22,015 bases of DNA. Origin: an uncultured Roseiflexaceae bacterium (GTDB taxonomy: Bacteria > Chloroflexota > Chloroflexia > Chloroflexales > Roseiflexaceae). The stretch lies in NCBI GenBank assembly GCA_937974195.1, contig CALJIC010000344.1, positions 1 through 22,015 on the forward strand. Direction: 5' to 3'. The notes below the pieces were generated by a model. That model saw only the letters and a program-made list of their open reading frames with translations. It searched no databases and was not told the origin of the DNA. Below are positions 14,579 to 21,680 of the stretch, piece after piece; the first letter of the stretch is position 1, and each line of letters starts with the position of its first letter. A program made the translations under genes and the position numbers.

Positions 14579-15835
14579 TTACACTGCGCCGGCGAGCTGG
14601 CCGCAGGCCGCAGCGATCGCCACGCCCCGCTCCACGCGCACCGTGCAGGCGATGCCGTGCTCCTGCAGCACCCGCTGGAACGCGAGCACGCGCCGCCGCT
14701 CCGAGCGGCCGAGCGGCATGCCGGGCACCGGGTTCCACGGGATCAGGTTCACGTGCACCAGCCGTAGGGGAAGCCCTGCCTGGCCGCCCTCGCCGCGCAG
14801 CAGCCCCGCCAGCTCGGCGGCGTGCGACGGCTCATCGTTGCGGCCCTGCAGCAGCACGTACTCGAACGACACGCGGCGGTTGGTCCGCTCCAGGTACTCG
14901 CGCGTCGCGCCCATCAGCTCCGCGAGCGGGTAGCGCCGGTTGACCGGCATCATCTCGCCGCGCAGCTCGTCGTTCGGCGCGTGCAGCGAGATCGCCAGGT
15001 TAATCGGCAGGCGCTCGCCCGCCAGCCGCCGGATGCCCGGCACCAGCCCGACCGTCGAGACGGTCATGCTGCGCGCGCCCAGGTTGAAGCCCTGCGCGTC
15101 GTGCAGCCGCTCCACCGCCTGCCACCAGCGGTCGTAGTTCGCGAACGGCTCGCCCATGCCCATGAAGACCACGTTGGTGATCCGCGCCGGGGGCGACCAG
15201 CGGCCGTCGGCCGCCGGGGTGCCGTCCCCGTTGCCCGCCGGCGTCCACCAAAGATCCGCCTGGGCCGCCGGCCGTCGCGCGCCGGAGGATCGCCCGAGGG
15301 CGTCGCCGGCCTCTTCGCCCACCTGCACGAGGGCGCCCTCGGAATGCAGCGCCGGCTGCAGGCCGCCAGCGGCGAGCCTGCGCAGCGTCCGCGCCCCCCA
15401 CAGCACCTGCCCGACGATCTCGCCCGGCGACAGGTTGCGCAGCAGGCCGAGCCGGCCCGTGGCGCAGAAGTCGCACCCCATCGCGCAGCCGGCCTGCGTC
15501 GAGACGCACACCGTCGCCCGGCCCGGGTAGACCATCAGCACGCTCTCCACCACCACGCCGCCGTCCAGCCGAAACAGCGCCTTGCAGGTCAGGCCGCCGT
15601 CGGCGCTCTGCTGCTGCGCCGGCTCGACCGGGTCGAGGCGCGTCTCGGCCGCCAGGCGCTCGCGGAGCGCGAGCGGCAGGTCGGTCATCGCGGCCGGCGA
15701 GTCCGCCAGGTTGACGTACAGCTGGCGGTGGATCTGCCGTGCCCGGTAGGCCGGCTGCCCCCAGCTGCGCAGCAGCTCCTCCAGCTCAGCGAGCGACAGG
15801 TCGTACAGGTTTGGAACGGCATTTTTCTTCTTCAC
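14579..15835 (-). CDS. rlmN: Dual-specificity 23S rRNA (A2503-C2)/tRNA (A37-C2) methyltransferase RlmN
   Basis: A 418-residue radical-SAM enzyme that methylates C2 of A2503 in 23S rRNA and A37 in some tRNAs. The [4Fe-4S] motif is CxxxCxxC (C117, C121, C124). GMGEP (226-230), SMTVSTVGLVPGI (256-268) and NLAISLHAPND are the family core. C110 and C411 correspond to the two conserved cysteines of the methyl-transfer mechanism (E. coli C118 and C355). Two features are odd: an insert of about 65 residues (153-218) before ITNVVFMGMGEP, rich in Gly/Ala/Pro, and VAIAAACGQL in place of the usual DIDAACGQL. The start is a GTG at 15835. A TATAAT lies 7 bases before it, so the message appears leaderless; no ribosome binding site is present. 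Confidence 0.93.
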   Translation of the reverse strand: MKKKNAVPNLYDLSLAELEELLRSWGQPAYRARQIHRQLYVNLADSPAAMTDLPLALRERLAAETRLDPVEPAQQQSADGGLTCKALFRLDGGVVVESVLMVYPGRATVCVSTQAGCAMGCDFCATGRLGLLRNLSPGEIVGQVLWGARTLRRLAAGGLQPALHSEGALVQVGEEAGDALGRSSGARRPAAQADLWWTPAGNGDGTPAADGRWSPPARITNVVFMGMGEPFANYDRWWQAVERLHDAQGFNLGARSMTVSTVGLVPGIRRLAGERLPINLAISLHAPNDELRGEMMPVNRRYPLAELMGATREYLERTNRRVSFEYVLLQGRNDEPSHAAELAGLLRGEGGQAGLPLRLVHVNLIPWNPVPGMPLGRSERRRVLAFQRVLQEHGIACTVRVERGVAIAAACGQLAGAV

Positions 15836-15842
15836 GACGCGT

Positions 15843-15851
15843 ATTATACCA
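15843..15851 (-). promoter_or_regulatory. Extended -10 promoter of rlmN (leaderless start)
   Basis: On the minus strand TGGTATAAT (15843-15851) is an extended -10 (TGnTATAAT). Seven bases follow before the GTG at 15835, placing the expected transcription start on or near the first base of the start codon. A weak -35 (GGCACA, 3 of 6) lies 16 bases upstream. Confidence 0.7.
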
Positions 15852-16143
15852 GGCGAGCCGCTCCTGTGCCGCCCCGCGGCGCGCCGTTCGCGACCCCGGC
15901 CCCGGGTGAGGCGACGCGCCGCTTCGTGCCCCGCGACAGATTCATATAGCGCCCGCAGTACGAACTATACAGTGACACGAGTTGCGCGGCGGTGGGACCG
16001 GGGAGCCTCGCCCGATGCCCCTCTTCCGCCACAGAGCACCGGCCCGCCGCAGCTGCCCGCGCCGCGCGCAACAAGCGGGCATCGCCCGGAGCTCGTGCCT
16101 CACCACATGTCGTCCGTTGGTGGCTCAGAAGGAGGATAGGCAC
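15852..16143. other. Intergenic region between rlmN and the cupredoxin gene
   Basis: About 290 bases. On the plus strand a TATACA (15966-15971) might be the -10 of the cupredoxin gene, with no clear -35. GGGACCGGGGAGC (15994-16006) repeats the same 13 bases at 12051-12063. The leader ends in an AAGGAGG ribosome binding site before the ATG at 16144. No gene is supported here. Confidence 0.3.
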
Positions 16144-17013
16144 ATGACACACGCCATACGCCCGTTCGTCACCGCACTCCTGGTCGCGCTCGTCGCGCTC
16201 TTCGCGCTCCTGCCGGTCGCCGGCGCTGCCCCACGCGCGGCCGAGACCGTGAATGTCAACATCAGGGACTTCGCGTTCGACCCGGCCGAGCTCACAATCA
16301 ATGTCGGCGACACGGTTGTCTGGACCAACAACGACACCGCGCCGCACACCGCCACGGCCAGCGACGGCTCGTTCGACTCGGGCCGGCTCGACAACGGCCA
16401 GCAGTTCTCATTTACGTTCAACAGCCCCGGCACCTTCCAGTACGTCTGCACGTTCCACGACACCATGCAGGCGACGATCGTCGTGATGGAGGCGGGGGCG
16501 GCCGCGCCCGCGGCCCAGCCGGAGGCCCCGGCAGCTCAGCCGGCGCCGACCGGCTCGGTGGACGCCGCCGACCAGGCGGTCACCAACCGCACCGTGACGG
16601 TCGCCAACGTTACCTCCAGCGTCGACGGCTGGATCGTCATCCACCTCGACGAGGGCGGCCAGCCGGGGCGCGTCCTCGGCTACGCGGGGGTGCGGGCCGG
16701 CGACAACCCGAACGTGCAGGTGACGCTCAGCGAGGACGTTGCGGCCGGCACCGGGCTCTGGCCGATGCTGCACGTGGACGCCGGCGCCGTCGGCACCTAC
16801 GAGTTCCCCGGCGCCGATGTGCCGGTGCGCGACGCCGATGGCAACGTCGTGATGCGGATGATCACGGTCACCGGCGGCGACGCTGCCGCTCCGGCCCAGG
16901 CGCCCACCGAGCTGCCGCGCACGGCCGGCGGGGAGCTCCCGGTCGCGCTCGCGCTGCTCGCCGCTCTGCTGGCGCTCGCCACCGGCGCGCTGCTGCGGTC
17001 GCGCAGGGCGTGA
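16144..17013 (+). CDS. Secreted cupredoxin (plastocyanin-like) with DUF7282-like domain and LPRTAG anchor
   Basis: A 289-residue exported protein. The signal peptide is about residues 1-29 (TALLVALVALFALLPVAGAA). Residues 35-116 form a type-1 copper domain of the plastocyanin/amicyanin type. The ligands are visible: H68 in APHTA, then C102, H105 and M108 in YVCTFHDTM. After an Ala/Pro linker (117-145), residues 150-245 match a DUF7282-like beta domain (VTVANVTSSVDGWIVIHLDE, MLHVDAGAVGTYEFPGADVPV). The C-terminus has LPRTAG, a hydrophobic segment (LPVALALLAALLALATGALL) and RSRRA, the layout of an LPxTG-like surface anchor. The ATG at 16144 follows AAGGAGG. It likely acts outside the membrane in electron transfer or copper binding. 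The domain calls are from motifs only. Confidence 0.87.
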   Translation: MTHAIRPFVTALLVALVALFALLPVAGAAPRAAETVNVNIRDFAFDPAELTINVGDTVVWTNNDTAPHTATASDGSFDSGRLDNGQQFSFTFNSPGTFQYVCTFHDTMQATIVVMEAGAAAPAAQPEAPAAQPAPTGSVDAADQAVTNRTVTVANVTSSVDGWIVIHLDEGGQPGRVLGYAGVRAGDNPNVQVTLSEDVAAGTGLWPMLHVDAGAVGTYEFPGADVPVRDADGNVVMRMITVTGGDAAAPAQAPTELPRTAGGELPVALALLAALLALATGALLRSRRA

Positions 17014-17065
17014 TGCGGGGTCTCGCCTTCCACATCGGGAGGTGTTGAAGGCGTGAGATGGAAGG

Positions 17066-17154
17066 GGTGCCGGGGGCGGCGATGCCACCTCCGGCACCGC
17101 AGCAGGCACTTCACGGGGAGTGGCGGGCGAGATGCCCTCTGGGCCGCCCGCCAC
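17066..17154. terminator. Paired hairpins between convergent cupredoxin and glycosyltransferase genes
   Basis: GGTGCCGG (17066-17073) pairs with CCGGCACC (17091-17098), extendable to 11 pairs with one G-T. GTGGCGGGCG (17120-17129) pairs exactly with CGCCCGCCAC (17145-17154). Both lie between the convergent stops at 17013 and 17182. U-tracts are absent on either strand, so termination is inferred from position. Confidence 0.45.
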
Positions 17155-17181
17155 ACATGCTGTCTCGGCCGCCCTGCGCCC

Positions 17182-18453
17182 CTAGCGCAGCAGCGAGCGG
17201 TAGAGGTCCTCCACCTGCCCGGCGACGACGTCCTTCGCGAACATCTGCCGGGCTCGCCGCTTGGCTCCCTCGCCGAGCGCCCGGCGCTGCTCCGGCTGCT
17301 CCAGCAGCTGTGCCAGCCGCCGCGCGAAGGCCTCCGGCGTGGCCGCCAGCGCCCCGTTCACGCCATCCTCGACGATATCCGGCGTCCCGCCGGTCGGCAT
17401 CGCCAGGATCGGGGCGCCGCACGCGCTCGCCTCCAGCAGCACCCGGCTCAGCGGCTCGCCCCACGCCGAGGGAAACAGCAGCAGCTCGCAGCGCGCCATC
17501 AACCGCAGCGTCTCGTCGTGGTCCGCCCAGTCCAGGAAGCGCGCCCGCACCCCCAGCTGCGCCAGCCCGCGCTCGAGCCTCCCGCGCAGCGGGCCATCCC
17601 CCGCGATGACCAGCGACCACTGGCCGTCGGCCGGCAGTCGCCCCAGCGCGCGGAAGATATCCAGCAGCAGGTGCGCGCCCTTGTTGTGCTCCAGCTTCCC
17701 GGCGAACAGCAGGAAGCGCTCGCCCGGGGCCACGCTCTGCGGCGGCTCGGCCACCGTGCGCGCCACCGCGTCCGCGTCCACCAGGTGCGGGATGACGCAG
17801 ATGCGCTCCGGCGGCACGACTTCCGCCAGCCGCGCAGCGATATACCGGCTGCACGCGATCACCGCGTCGGCGCGGCGCAGCGCGGCCTGCCGCCGCCGCA
17901 GGTGCCCGAGGATGTACGGGATCGCGATCAGCCCGGCCGCCCCGCGCAGCGGCCCCAGGCGCGCCGGGAGATCGGTGGCGAGCAAGGCGAGCGTCTGCCG
18001 CGGGTAGGGCACCCGGCCGCCGTGCAGCCCGGTCGCGAAGTAGTCCCACGGCCAGTGGTCGCGCACCGTCACCACCACCGGCGCCCCCAGCCGCGCCCCG
18101 GCCAGCGCAGCCGCCGGCGCCACCTGGACGTGCTGCGCGTGGATGACCATCTGGCGCCGCCCGCCGTCGGCCGCGAGCGCCACGATCTGGTCCGCCAGCC
18201 GCCCCCACAGCCGCTCGTGGCGGAAGTAGTTCTTGAGGAACGGGATGCCCGGCGCGCGGTAGCCGAAGCGCACGGTCGGCACCCCCAGCGTCTCGCCGCG
18301 CTCGGCCCCCCGCCGGCCCTGCTGCGGGACGACCGCCGTGACACGGTGGCCGCGCTCGAGCAGCGCCAGCGCCAGGGCGTGCGAGCTCCAGCCGGCGCCG
18401 CCGCAGCGCGGCGGGAAGACATCCGTCGGGAAGAGAACGTCTAGCTCGTGCAT
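17182..18453 (-). CDS. Glycosyltransferase family 4-like protein (distal gene)
   Basis: A 423-residue GT-B enzyme. The N-terminal half is an acceptor domain (LFPTDVFPPRCGGAGWSSHALALALLERGH, HAQHVQVAPA). The C-terminal half is the nucleotide-sugar domain: LLFAGKLEHNKGAHLLLDIF, VIAGDGPLRGRLE, and the EX7E-type motif in GEPLSRVLLEASACGAPILAMPTGGTPDIVEDGVNGAL. It transfers a sugar from a nucleotide-sugar donor in the cytoplasm or at the inner membrane face. Donor and acceptor are unknown. The ATG at 18453 lies inside the end of the next gene upstream, whose stop is at 18441, so the two overlap by 13 bases and are probably translationally coupled. It is the last gene of the unit. Confidence 0.9.
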   Translation of the reverse strand: MHELDVLFPTDVFPPRCGGAGWSSHALALALLERGHRVTAVVPQQGRRGAERGETLGVPTVRFGYRAPGIPFLKNYFRHERLWGRLADQIVALAADGGRRQMVIHAQHVQVAPAAALAGARLGAPVVVTVRDHWPWDYFATGLHGGRVPYPRQTLALLATDLPARLGPLRGAAGLIAIPYILGHLRRRQAALRRADAVIACSRYIAARLAEVVPPERICVIPHLVDADAVARTVAEPPQSVAPGERFLLFAGKLEHNKGAHLLLDIFRALGRLPADGQWSLVIAGDGPLRGRLERGLAQLGVRARFLDWADHDETLRLMARCELLLFPSAWGEPLSRVLLEASACGAPILAMPTGGTPDIVEDGVNGALAATPEAFARRLAQLLEQPEQRRALGEGAKRRARQMFAKDVVAGQVEDLYRSLLR

Positions 18454-19643
18454 TCGATCATGATGCGCTCGAGCGCCTCGCAGTGCCGCGCCCACGAGTA
18501 GCGCTCCGCCACCCGCGCCCGCGCCCGCTCCCCCATGGCCCGCGCCGCCTGCGGGTCCGCCAGCAGCCGCCCGATCGCCCGCGCCAGCCCGGCCACGTCC
18601 CCCTCGCGGAACAGCGCGCCCTCCAGGCCGTCGCGGATCACCTGGTTGAGCGGGTGGATATCGGCCGTGACCACCGGCAGCCCGGCGGCCATGTACTCGT
18701 AGACCTTGAGCGGCGACCAGAAGAACCCGGCGGCGCGCAGCGCCGGGTGCGGGGCGGTGTTGAATGGCGCCACGCCCACGTCGGCCTGCGCCAGCAGCTC
18801 CGGCACCCGCTCGTACGGCACCGCCCCGGTGAAGGTGAAGCGCCCCGGCCACTGCGCCGCCAGCCGCTCCGCCGCCTGGCGCTCCGGGCCGTCGCCCACC
18901 AGCACGAAGCGGCAGTCGCGCCCCTCCGCGAGCAGCAGCCCCGCCGCCCGCATGAAGTCCAGCACCCCGTGCCAGGCGCGGAACGAGCCGAGGAACACCA
19001 CCACCGGGGTGCGTGCCCCGCCCTCGGGGCGCGCCCCGGCCCGCCTGCAGTCCGCGATCGACGCGAAGCGGTCCACGTTGGCGCCCCACGGCAGCTCGAC
19101 GATCTTCTCGCGCGGGATCTCCGGCGGCACGGTGGTGTGCAGCGGCGTGACGATCCGGCTCGCCCAGCGGCACTGCGTCACCGCCCACTGGCGCATCGGC
19201 CCGGCGCGCATGCCGAGCGCCGCGCCCAGGGCGTCGTCGAGGCGCCGCTTGAACACCGCCGGCGGGTCGACGATCAGGGCGTTCACCTCCAGGAGCGCGG
19301 GGATGCCGAGCCGCCTGGCGGCGATCATGCCGGCGCCGGCGAAGTTGTAGTAGCGCTCCATCACGATGTCGGGGCGCACCGCGCGCGCCAGCCGCGCGAT
19401 CACCGGCGTGCTGAGCAGCGCCGCGGCCTTCGGGATATCCAGGTGGTGCAGGTGGAAGCCGTGGTCAGTGGTTGAGACCGGCCGGGCGAAGGGGGCCAGG
19501 CCGTGCCAGCCGGGGCTGGCGCTCGCGACAACATGGACGACGTGGCCGCGCGCCGCGAGCCCGCGTGCGACCTCGTAGGTGTGCGTGGAGCCGCCGAGCG
19601 TGCCGGGGACCGGGATGCCGCTGGCGATGTAGAGGACCCTCAC
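18441..19643 (-). CDS. Glycosyltransferase family 4-like protein (proximal gene)
   Basis: A 400-residue GT-B glycosyltransferase. The N-terminus is MRVLYIASGIPVPGTLGGSTHTYEVARGLAARGH, an acceptor-domain signature with a Gly-rich loop. The donor domain has VVVFLGSFRAWHGVLDFMRAA, FVLVGDGPERQAAERLA, and SPLKVYEYMAAGLPVVTADIHPLNQVI. The start is a GTG at 19643 overlapping the TGA of the upstream DarA-like gene (GTGA, 4 bases), a strong sign of translational coupling. It overlaps the second glycosyltransferase by 13 bases at the other end. The pair probably makes successive additions to one glycan. The product is unknown. Confidence 0.9.
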   Translation of the reverse strand: MRVLYIASGIPVPGTLGGSTHTYEVARGLAARGHVVHVVASASPGWHGLAPFARPVSTTDHGFHLHHLDIPKAAALLSTPVIARLARAVRPDIVMERYYNFAGAGMIAARRLGIPALLEVNALIVDPPAVFKRRLDDALGAALGMRAGPMRQWAVTQCRWASRIVTPLHTTVPPEIPREKIVELPWGANVDRFASIADCRRAGARPEGGARTPVVVFLGSFRAWHGVLDFMRAAGLLLAEGRDCRFVLVGDGPERQAAERLAAQWPGRFTFTGAVPYERVPELLAQADVGVAPFNTAPHPALRAAGFFWSPLKVYEYMAAGLPVVTADIHPLNQVIRDGLEGALFREGDVAGLARAIGRLLADPQAARAMGERARARVAERYSWARHCEALERIMIECTS

Positions 19644-19882
19644 ACGCGCTCGTAGCGCTCCAGGTCAAGAGTGATCGCCAGCGACCCGGGCGCCGCGCGC
19701 CGCACGATCTCCGTGGCGCGCTCGGTGGCGGTGTCCTCCACACCGACGAGCAGTGTGGTGTTGCCCTTGCGCAGGAAGCCGCCAGTAGAGGCGAGGCGGG
19801 TGACGCGGAACCCCTGCTCGACGAGCGCATCTACGGTGGCGTCGGCGACGTTGTCTTCAGTCACAAACACGAGCAGCTTCAT
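19640..19882 (-). CDS. Short DarA/PstA-like cyclic-di-AMP receptor family protein
   Basis: An 80-residue PII-like protein of the DarA/PstA (YaaQ) family, which binds cyclic-di-AMP in Firmicutes. The core FRVTRLASTGGFLRKGNTTLLVGVED (25-50) is nearly identical to the family, including R26, T28, G35, F36, N41 and G47, positions implicated in ligand binding in characterised members. DarA is usually near 109 residues. Here the last strand (LAITLDLERYERV) follows the REIV helix almost directly, so the large T-loop region of roughly 30 residues is missing, rather than the C-terminus. The ATG at 19882 follows GAAGGAAGG. The first gene of a unit with two glycosyltransferases, it shares a GTGA overlap with the next. 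Cyclic-di-AMP binding is inferred. Confidence 0.88.
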   Translation of the reverse strand: MKLLVFVTEDNVADATVDALVEQGFRVTRLASTGGFLRKGNTTLLVGVEDTATERATEIVRRAAPGSLAITLDLERYERV

Positions 19883-19917
19883 GGGCCTTCCTTCTTGCGG
19901 GCGGTCTCGTGGCGCGC

Positions 19918-19926
19918 ATTATAGCA
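19918..19926 (-). promoter_or_regulatory. Extended -10 promoter of the DarA-glycosyltransferase unit
   Basis: TGCTATAAT reads on the minus strand (19918-19926). The expected transcription start is near 19911, giving a 29-base leader that contains the ribosome binding site. No convincing -35 is present, which is typical of extended -10 promoters. Confidence 0.7.
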
Positions 19927-19970
19927 GAAACGCGTCGATCCGTTGCGAAGGCGGTGTCGCGGAGGCCTCG

Positions 19971-19983
19971 CCCCACAGTGGGG
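19971..19983 (-). terminator. Short hairpin after ruvC (weak)
   Basis: CCCCA and TGGGG with a 3-base loop lie between the ruvC stop (20016) and the next promoter. The stem is only 5 bp and there is no T-run, so this is a weak terminator candidate. Confidence 0.25.
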
Positions 19984-20015
19984 GCCGCGGAAGCCTCGCT
20001 ACGGCCCGCCGCACC

Positions 20016-20510
20016 TCATGAGCTGCGCATGCGGTTGAGCATCGGCGCGGCGTAGGAGTGGCAGATGGCGATCGCCACTGCGTCGGCCGCGTCGTCCGGC
20101 TTGGGGATCTTGTCCAGATTGAGGGTGATCTTGACCATCTCCTGCATCTGGCGCTTGTCCGCCCCGCCGTAGCCGGCCACCGCCTGCTTCACCTCGGTGG
20201 GCTTGTACTCCTGGATCGGCAGCCCCGCCTGGCCGAGCGCGAGCAGCGCCACCCCGCGCGCCTGCCCGACGGTGATCGCAGTGTTGACGTTCTTGCCGAA
20301 GAACAGCTCCTCGATCGCCGCCGCGTCCGGCTTGAACTCGCGCAGGAGCTGGCGCAGCTCGTCGTACAGCCGCATCAGCCGCTCGGCCTGTGGCATGCCG
20401 GCCGGAGTCACCAGCACGCCGCACGTCACCAGGCTGAGCGTCCCGGCGCTCTCGTCCACGATGCCCCAGCCCATACGGGCCGTGCCGGGGTCGATGCCGA
20501 TCGTTCTCAT
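20016..20510 (-). CDS. ruvC: Holliday junction resolvase RuvC
   Basis: A 164-residue crossover junction endonuclease, which cuts Holliday junctions symmetrically with RuvAB. The four acidic catalytic residues are present: D7 in GIDPGTARMGWG, E67 in AAIEELFFGKNVNTA, and D140 and D143 in PDDAADAVAIAICH. The length is normal. I placed the start at the ATG at 20510, whose A is shared with the yebC TGA (TGATG). A GTG one codon upstream at 20513 is also possible. Overlap with yebC shows translational coupling. ruvA and ruvB are not in the window. Confidence 0.95.
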   Translation of the reverse strand: MRTIGIDPGTARMGWGIVDESAGTLSLVTCGVLVTPAGMPQAERLMRLYDELRQLLREFKPDAAAIEELFFGKNVNTAITVGQARGVALLALGQAGLPIQEYKPTEVKQAVAGYGGADKRQMQEMVKITLNLDKIPKPDDAADAVAIAICHSYAAPMLNRMRSS

Positions 20511-21271
20511 CACTCGCTCGCGAACTGCGCGGCCAGCTCGTCGGTCACGTCCAGGTTGCTGTAGACCTTCTGCACGTCGTCGAGGTCCTCGAGCTTCTCC
20601 ATGAGCCGCATGGCCTTGAGCGCGTCGGCCGGGTCGGGCTGGATGGTCGTCTTCGCCAGCATGGTCTTCTCCGCGCTGGCGATCGGCAGGCCGGCGTCGA
20701 GCAGCTTCTGGCGCACCGCGGCCAGCTGCTTGAAGTCGGTGTAGATCTCGATCGCATCATCGCTGACCTCGACGTCGTCGGCGCCGGCGTCGATCGCCAG
20801 CAGCATCACCTCGTCGGAGTCGAGCCGCTTCTGCGTCAGGTCGATCGTGATCAGGCCCTTCTGCTCGAACATCCAGCTCACCGACCCAGGCTCGCCGGGG
20901 CTGCCGCCGGCCTTGGTGATCGTCGCGCGCACCTCGGCGTTGGTGCGGTTCCGGTTATCGGTCGCCGCCTCGATCAGCAGCGCGATGCCGCCGGGGGCGT
21001 AGCCCTCGTAGTAGATCTCCTCCAGCGCGGTCGCGTCGGAGCCCTTGCCGATGCCGCGGTCGATCGCGCGCTGGATGTTCTCCATCGGCATATTGTTATC
21101 GCGCGCCTTGTCGATGGCGAGCCGCAGGCGGAAGTTCGCGTCTGGGTCGCCACCGCCCTCGCGTGCGGCGATCGTGATGTCACGCGCGAGCTTGGTGAAA
21201 AGCTGTCCGCGCCGCTGGTCGAGCACGCCCTTGGTGCGGCGGATCGAGTGCCATTTTGAGTGGCCGGACAT
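20510..21271 (-). CDS. yebC: YebC/TACO1-family translation factor
   Basis: A 253-residue protein of the YebC/PmpR/TACO1 family. Members were first annotated as transcription regulators, and recent work links them to translation of polyproline stretches. Signatures are the N-terminal MSGHSKWHSIRRTKGVLDQRRGQLFTKLARDI, then DNNMPMENIQRAIDRGIG, EIYYEGYAPGGIALLIEAATDNRNRT and SPGEPGSVSWMFEQKG. The ATG at 21271 follows AGGAGG. The stop overlaps the ruvC start, so the two genes form an operon, a common bacterial arrangement. The promoter is the extended -10 at 21308-21316. Confidence 0.95.
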   Translation of the reverse strand: MSGHSKWHSIRRTKGVLDQRRGQLFTKLARDITIAAREGGGDPDANFRLRLAIDKARDNNMPMENIQRAIDRGIGKGSDATALEEIYYEGYAPGGIALLIEAATDNRNRTNAEVRATITKAGGSPGEPGSVSWMFEQKGLITIDLTQKRLDSDEVMLLAIDAGADDVEVSDDAIEIYTDFKQLAAVRQKLLDAGLPIASAEKTMLAKTTIQPDPADALKAMRLMEKLEDLDDVQKVYSNLDVTDELAAQFASE

Positions 21272-21307
21272 ACAGCGCCTCCTGTGGGTCTCTGGAATGC
21301 TCCGGGT

Positions 21308-21316
21308 ATTATATCA
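21308..21316 (-). promoter_or_regulatory. Extended -10 promoter of yebC-ruvC
   Basis: TGATATAAT reads on the minus strand (21308-21316), about 37 bases upstream of the ATG at 21271. A transcription start near 21300 gives a leader of about 30 bases. No clear -35 is seen. Confidence 0.7.
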
Positions 21317-21680
21317 TTTCACGGCTTACGAGATGGGGCGAAGCCCCGCGCCCCGCGAGCTGTGGCGGCCCCAGGTGCCTTATGCGCCGCTCTGCAGCAG
21401 CGCTGCCCCAGTGCGGCGGGCAAAAAGGCCCTCGGGACCGCAGGCCCTCCAAACCTCCCCGCTGCCGCAACGTCCGTGATCGCCTGGCCCGCCACATCTC
21501 CCCGTCGCAGATAAGAATCGTCCGTGGCGGGCGCGTCCTTCTTGCTTCCCGGCGGGGCGCTGGCGCGGGCGAACACGTGCGTCGCGTCTCGAGGGGCGGC
21601 GCACGATGAGGCCCCCCGCCCCAATGTGGAGCGAGGGGCCGTCGTTGGGCGCGTGATACGCCCGAATCGGCGCTCGGGTC
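21317..21680. other. Non-coding interval between ftsH and yebC
   Basis: No gene is supported in these 364 bases. Inverted repeats: GCCCGCCAC (21487-21495) with GTGGCGGGC (21524-21532), GGCCCC (21610-21615) with GGGGCC (21635-21640), and CCCGA (21661-21665) with TCGGG (21674-21678). The last two lie just after the ftsH stop and may help end its transcript. Confidence 0.4.

Noticed and set aside
17053..18444. A 463-residue plus-strand frame across the glycosyltransferase region
   Set aside because: It overlaps the glycosyltransferase genes antisense, is Arg/Pro/His-rich and has no family features.
19640..19882. Truncated or broken DarA gene
   Set aside because: Both the N-terminal core and the final beta strand are intact, and the stop overlaps the next start, so the shortness is an internal loop loss rather than damage.
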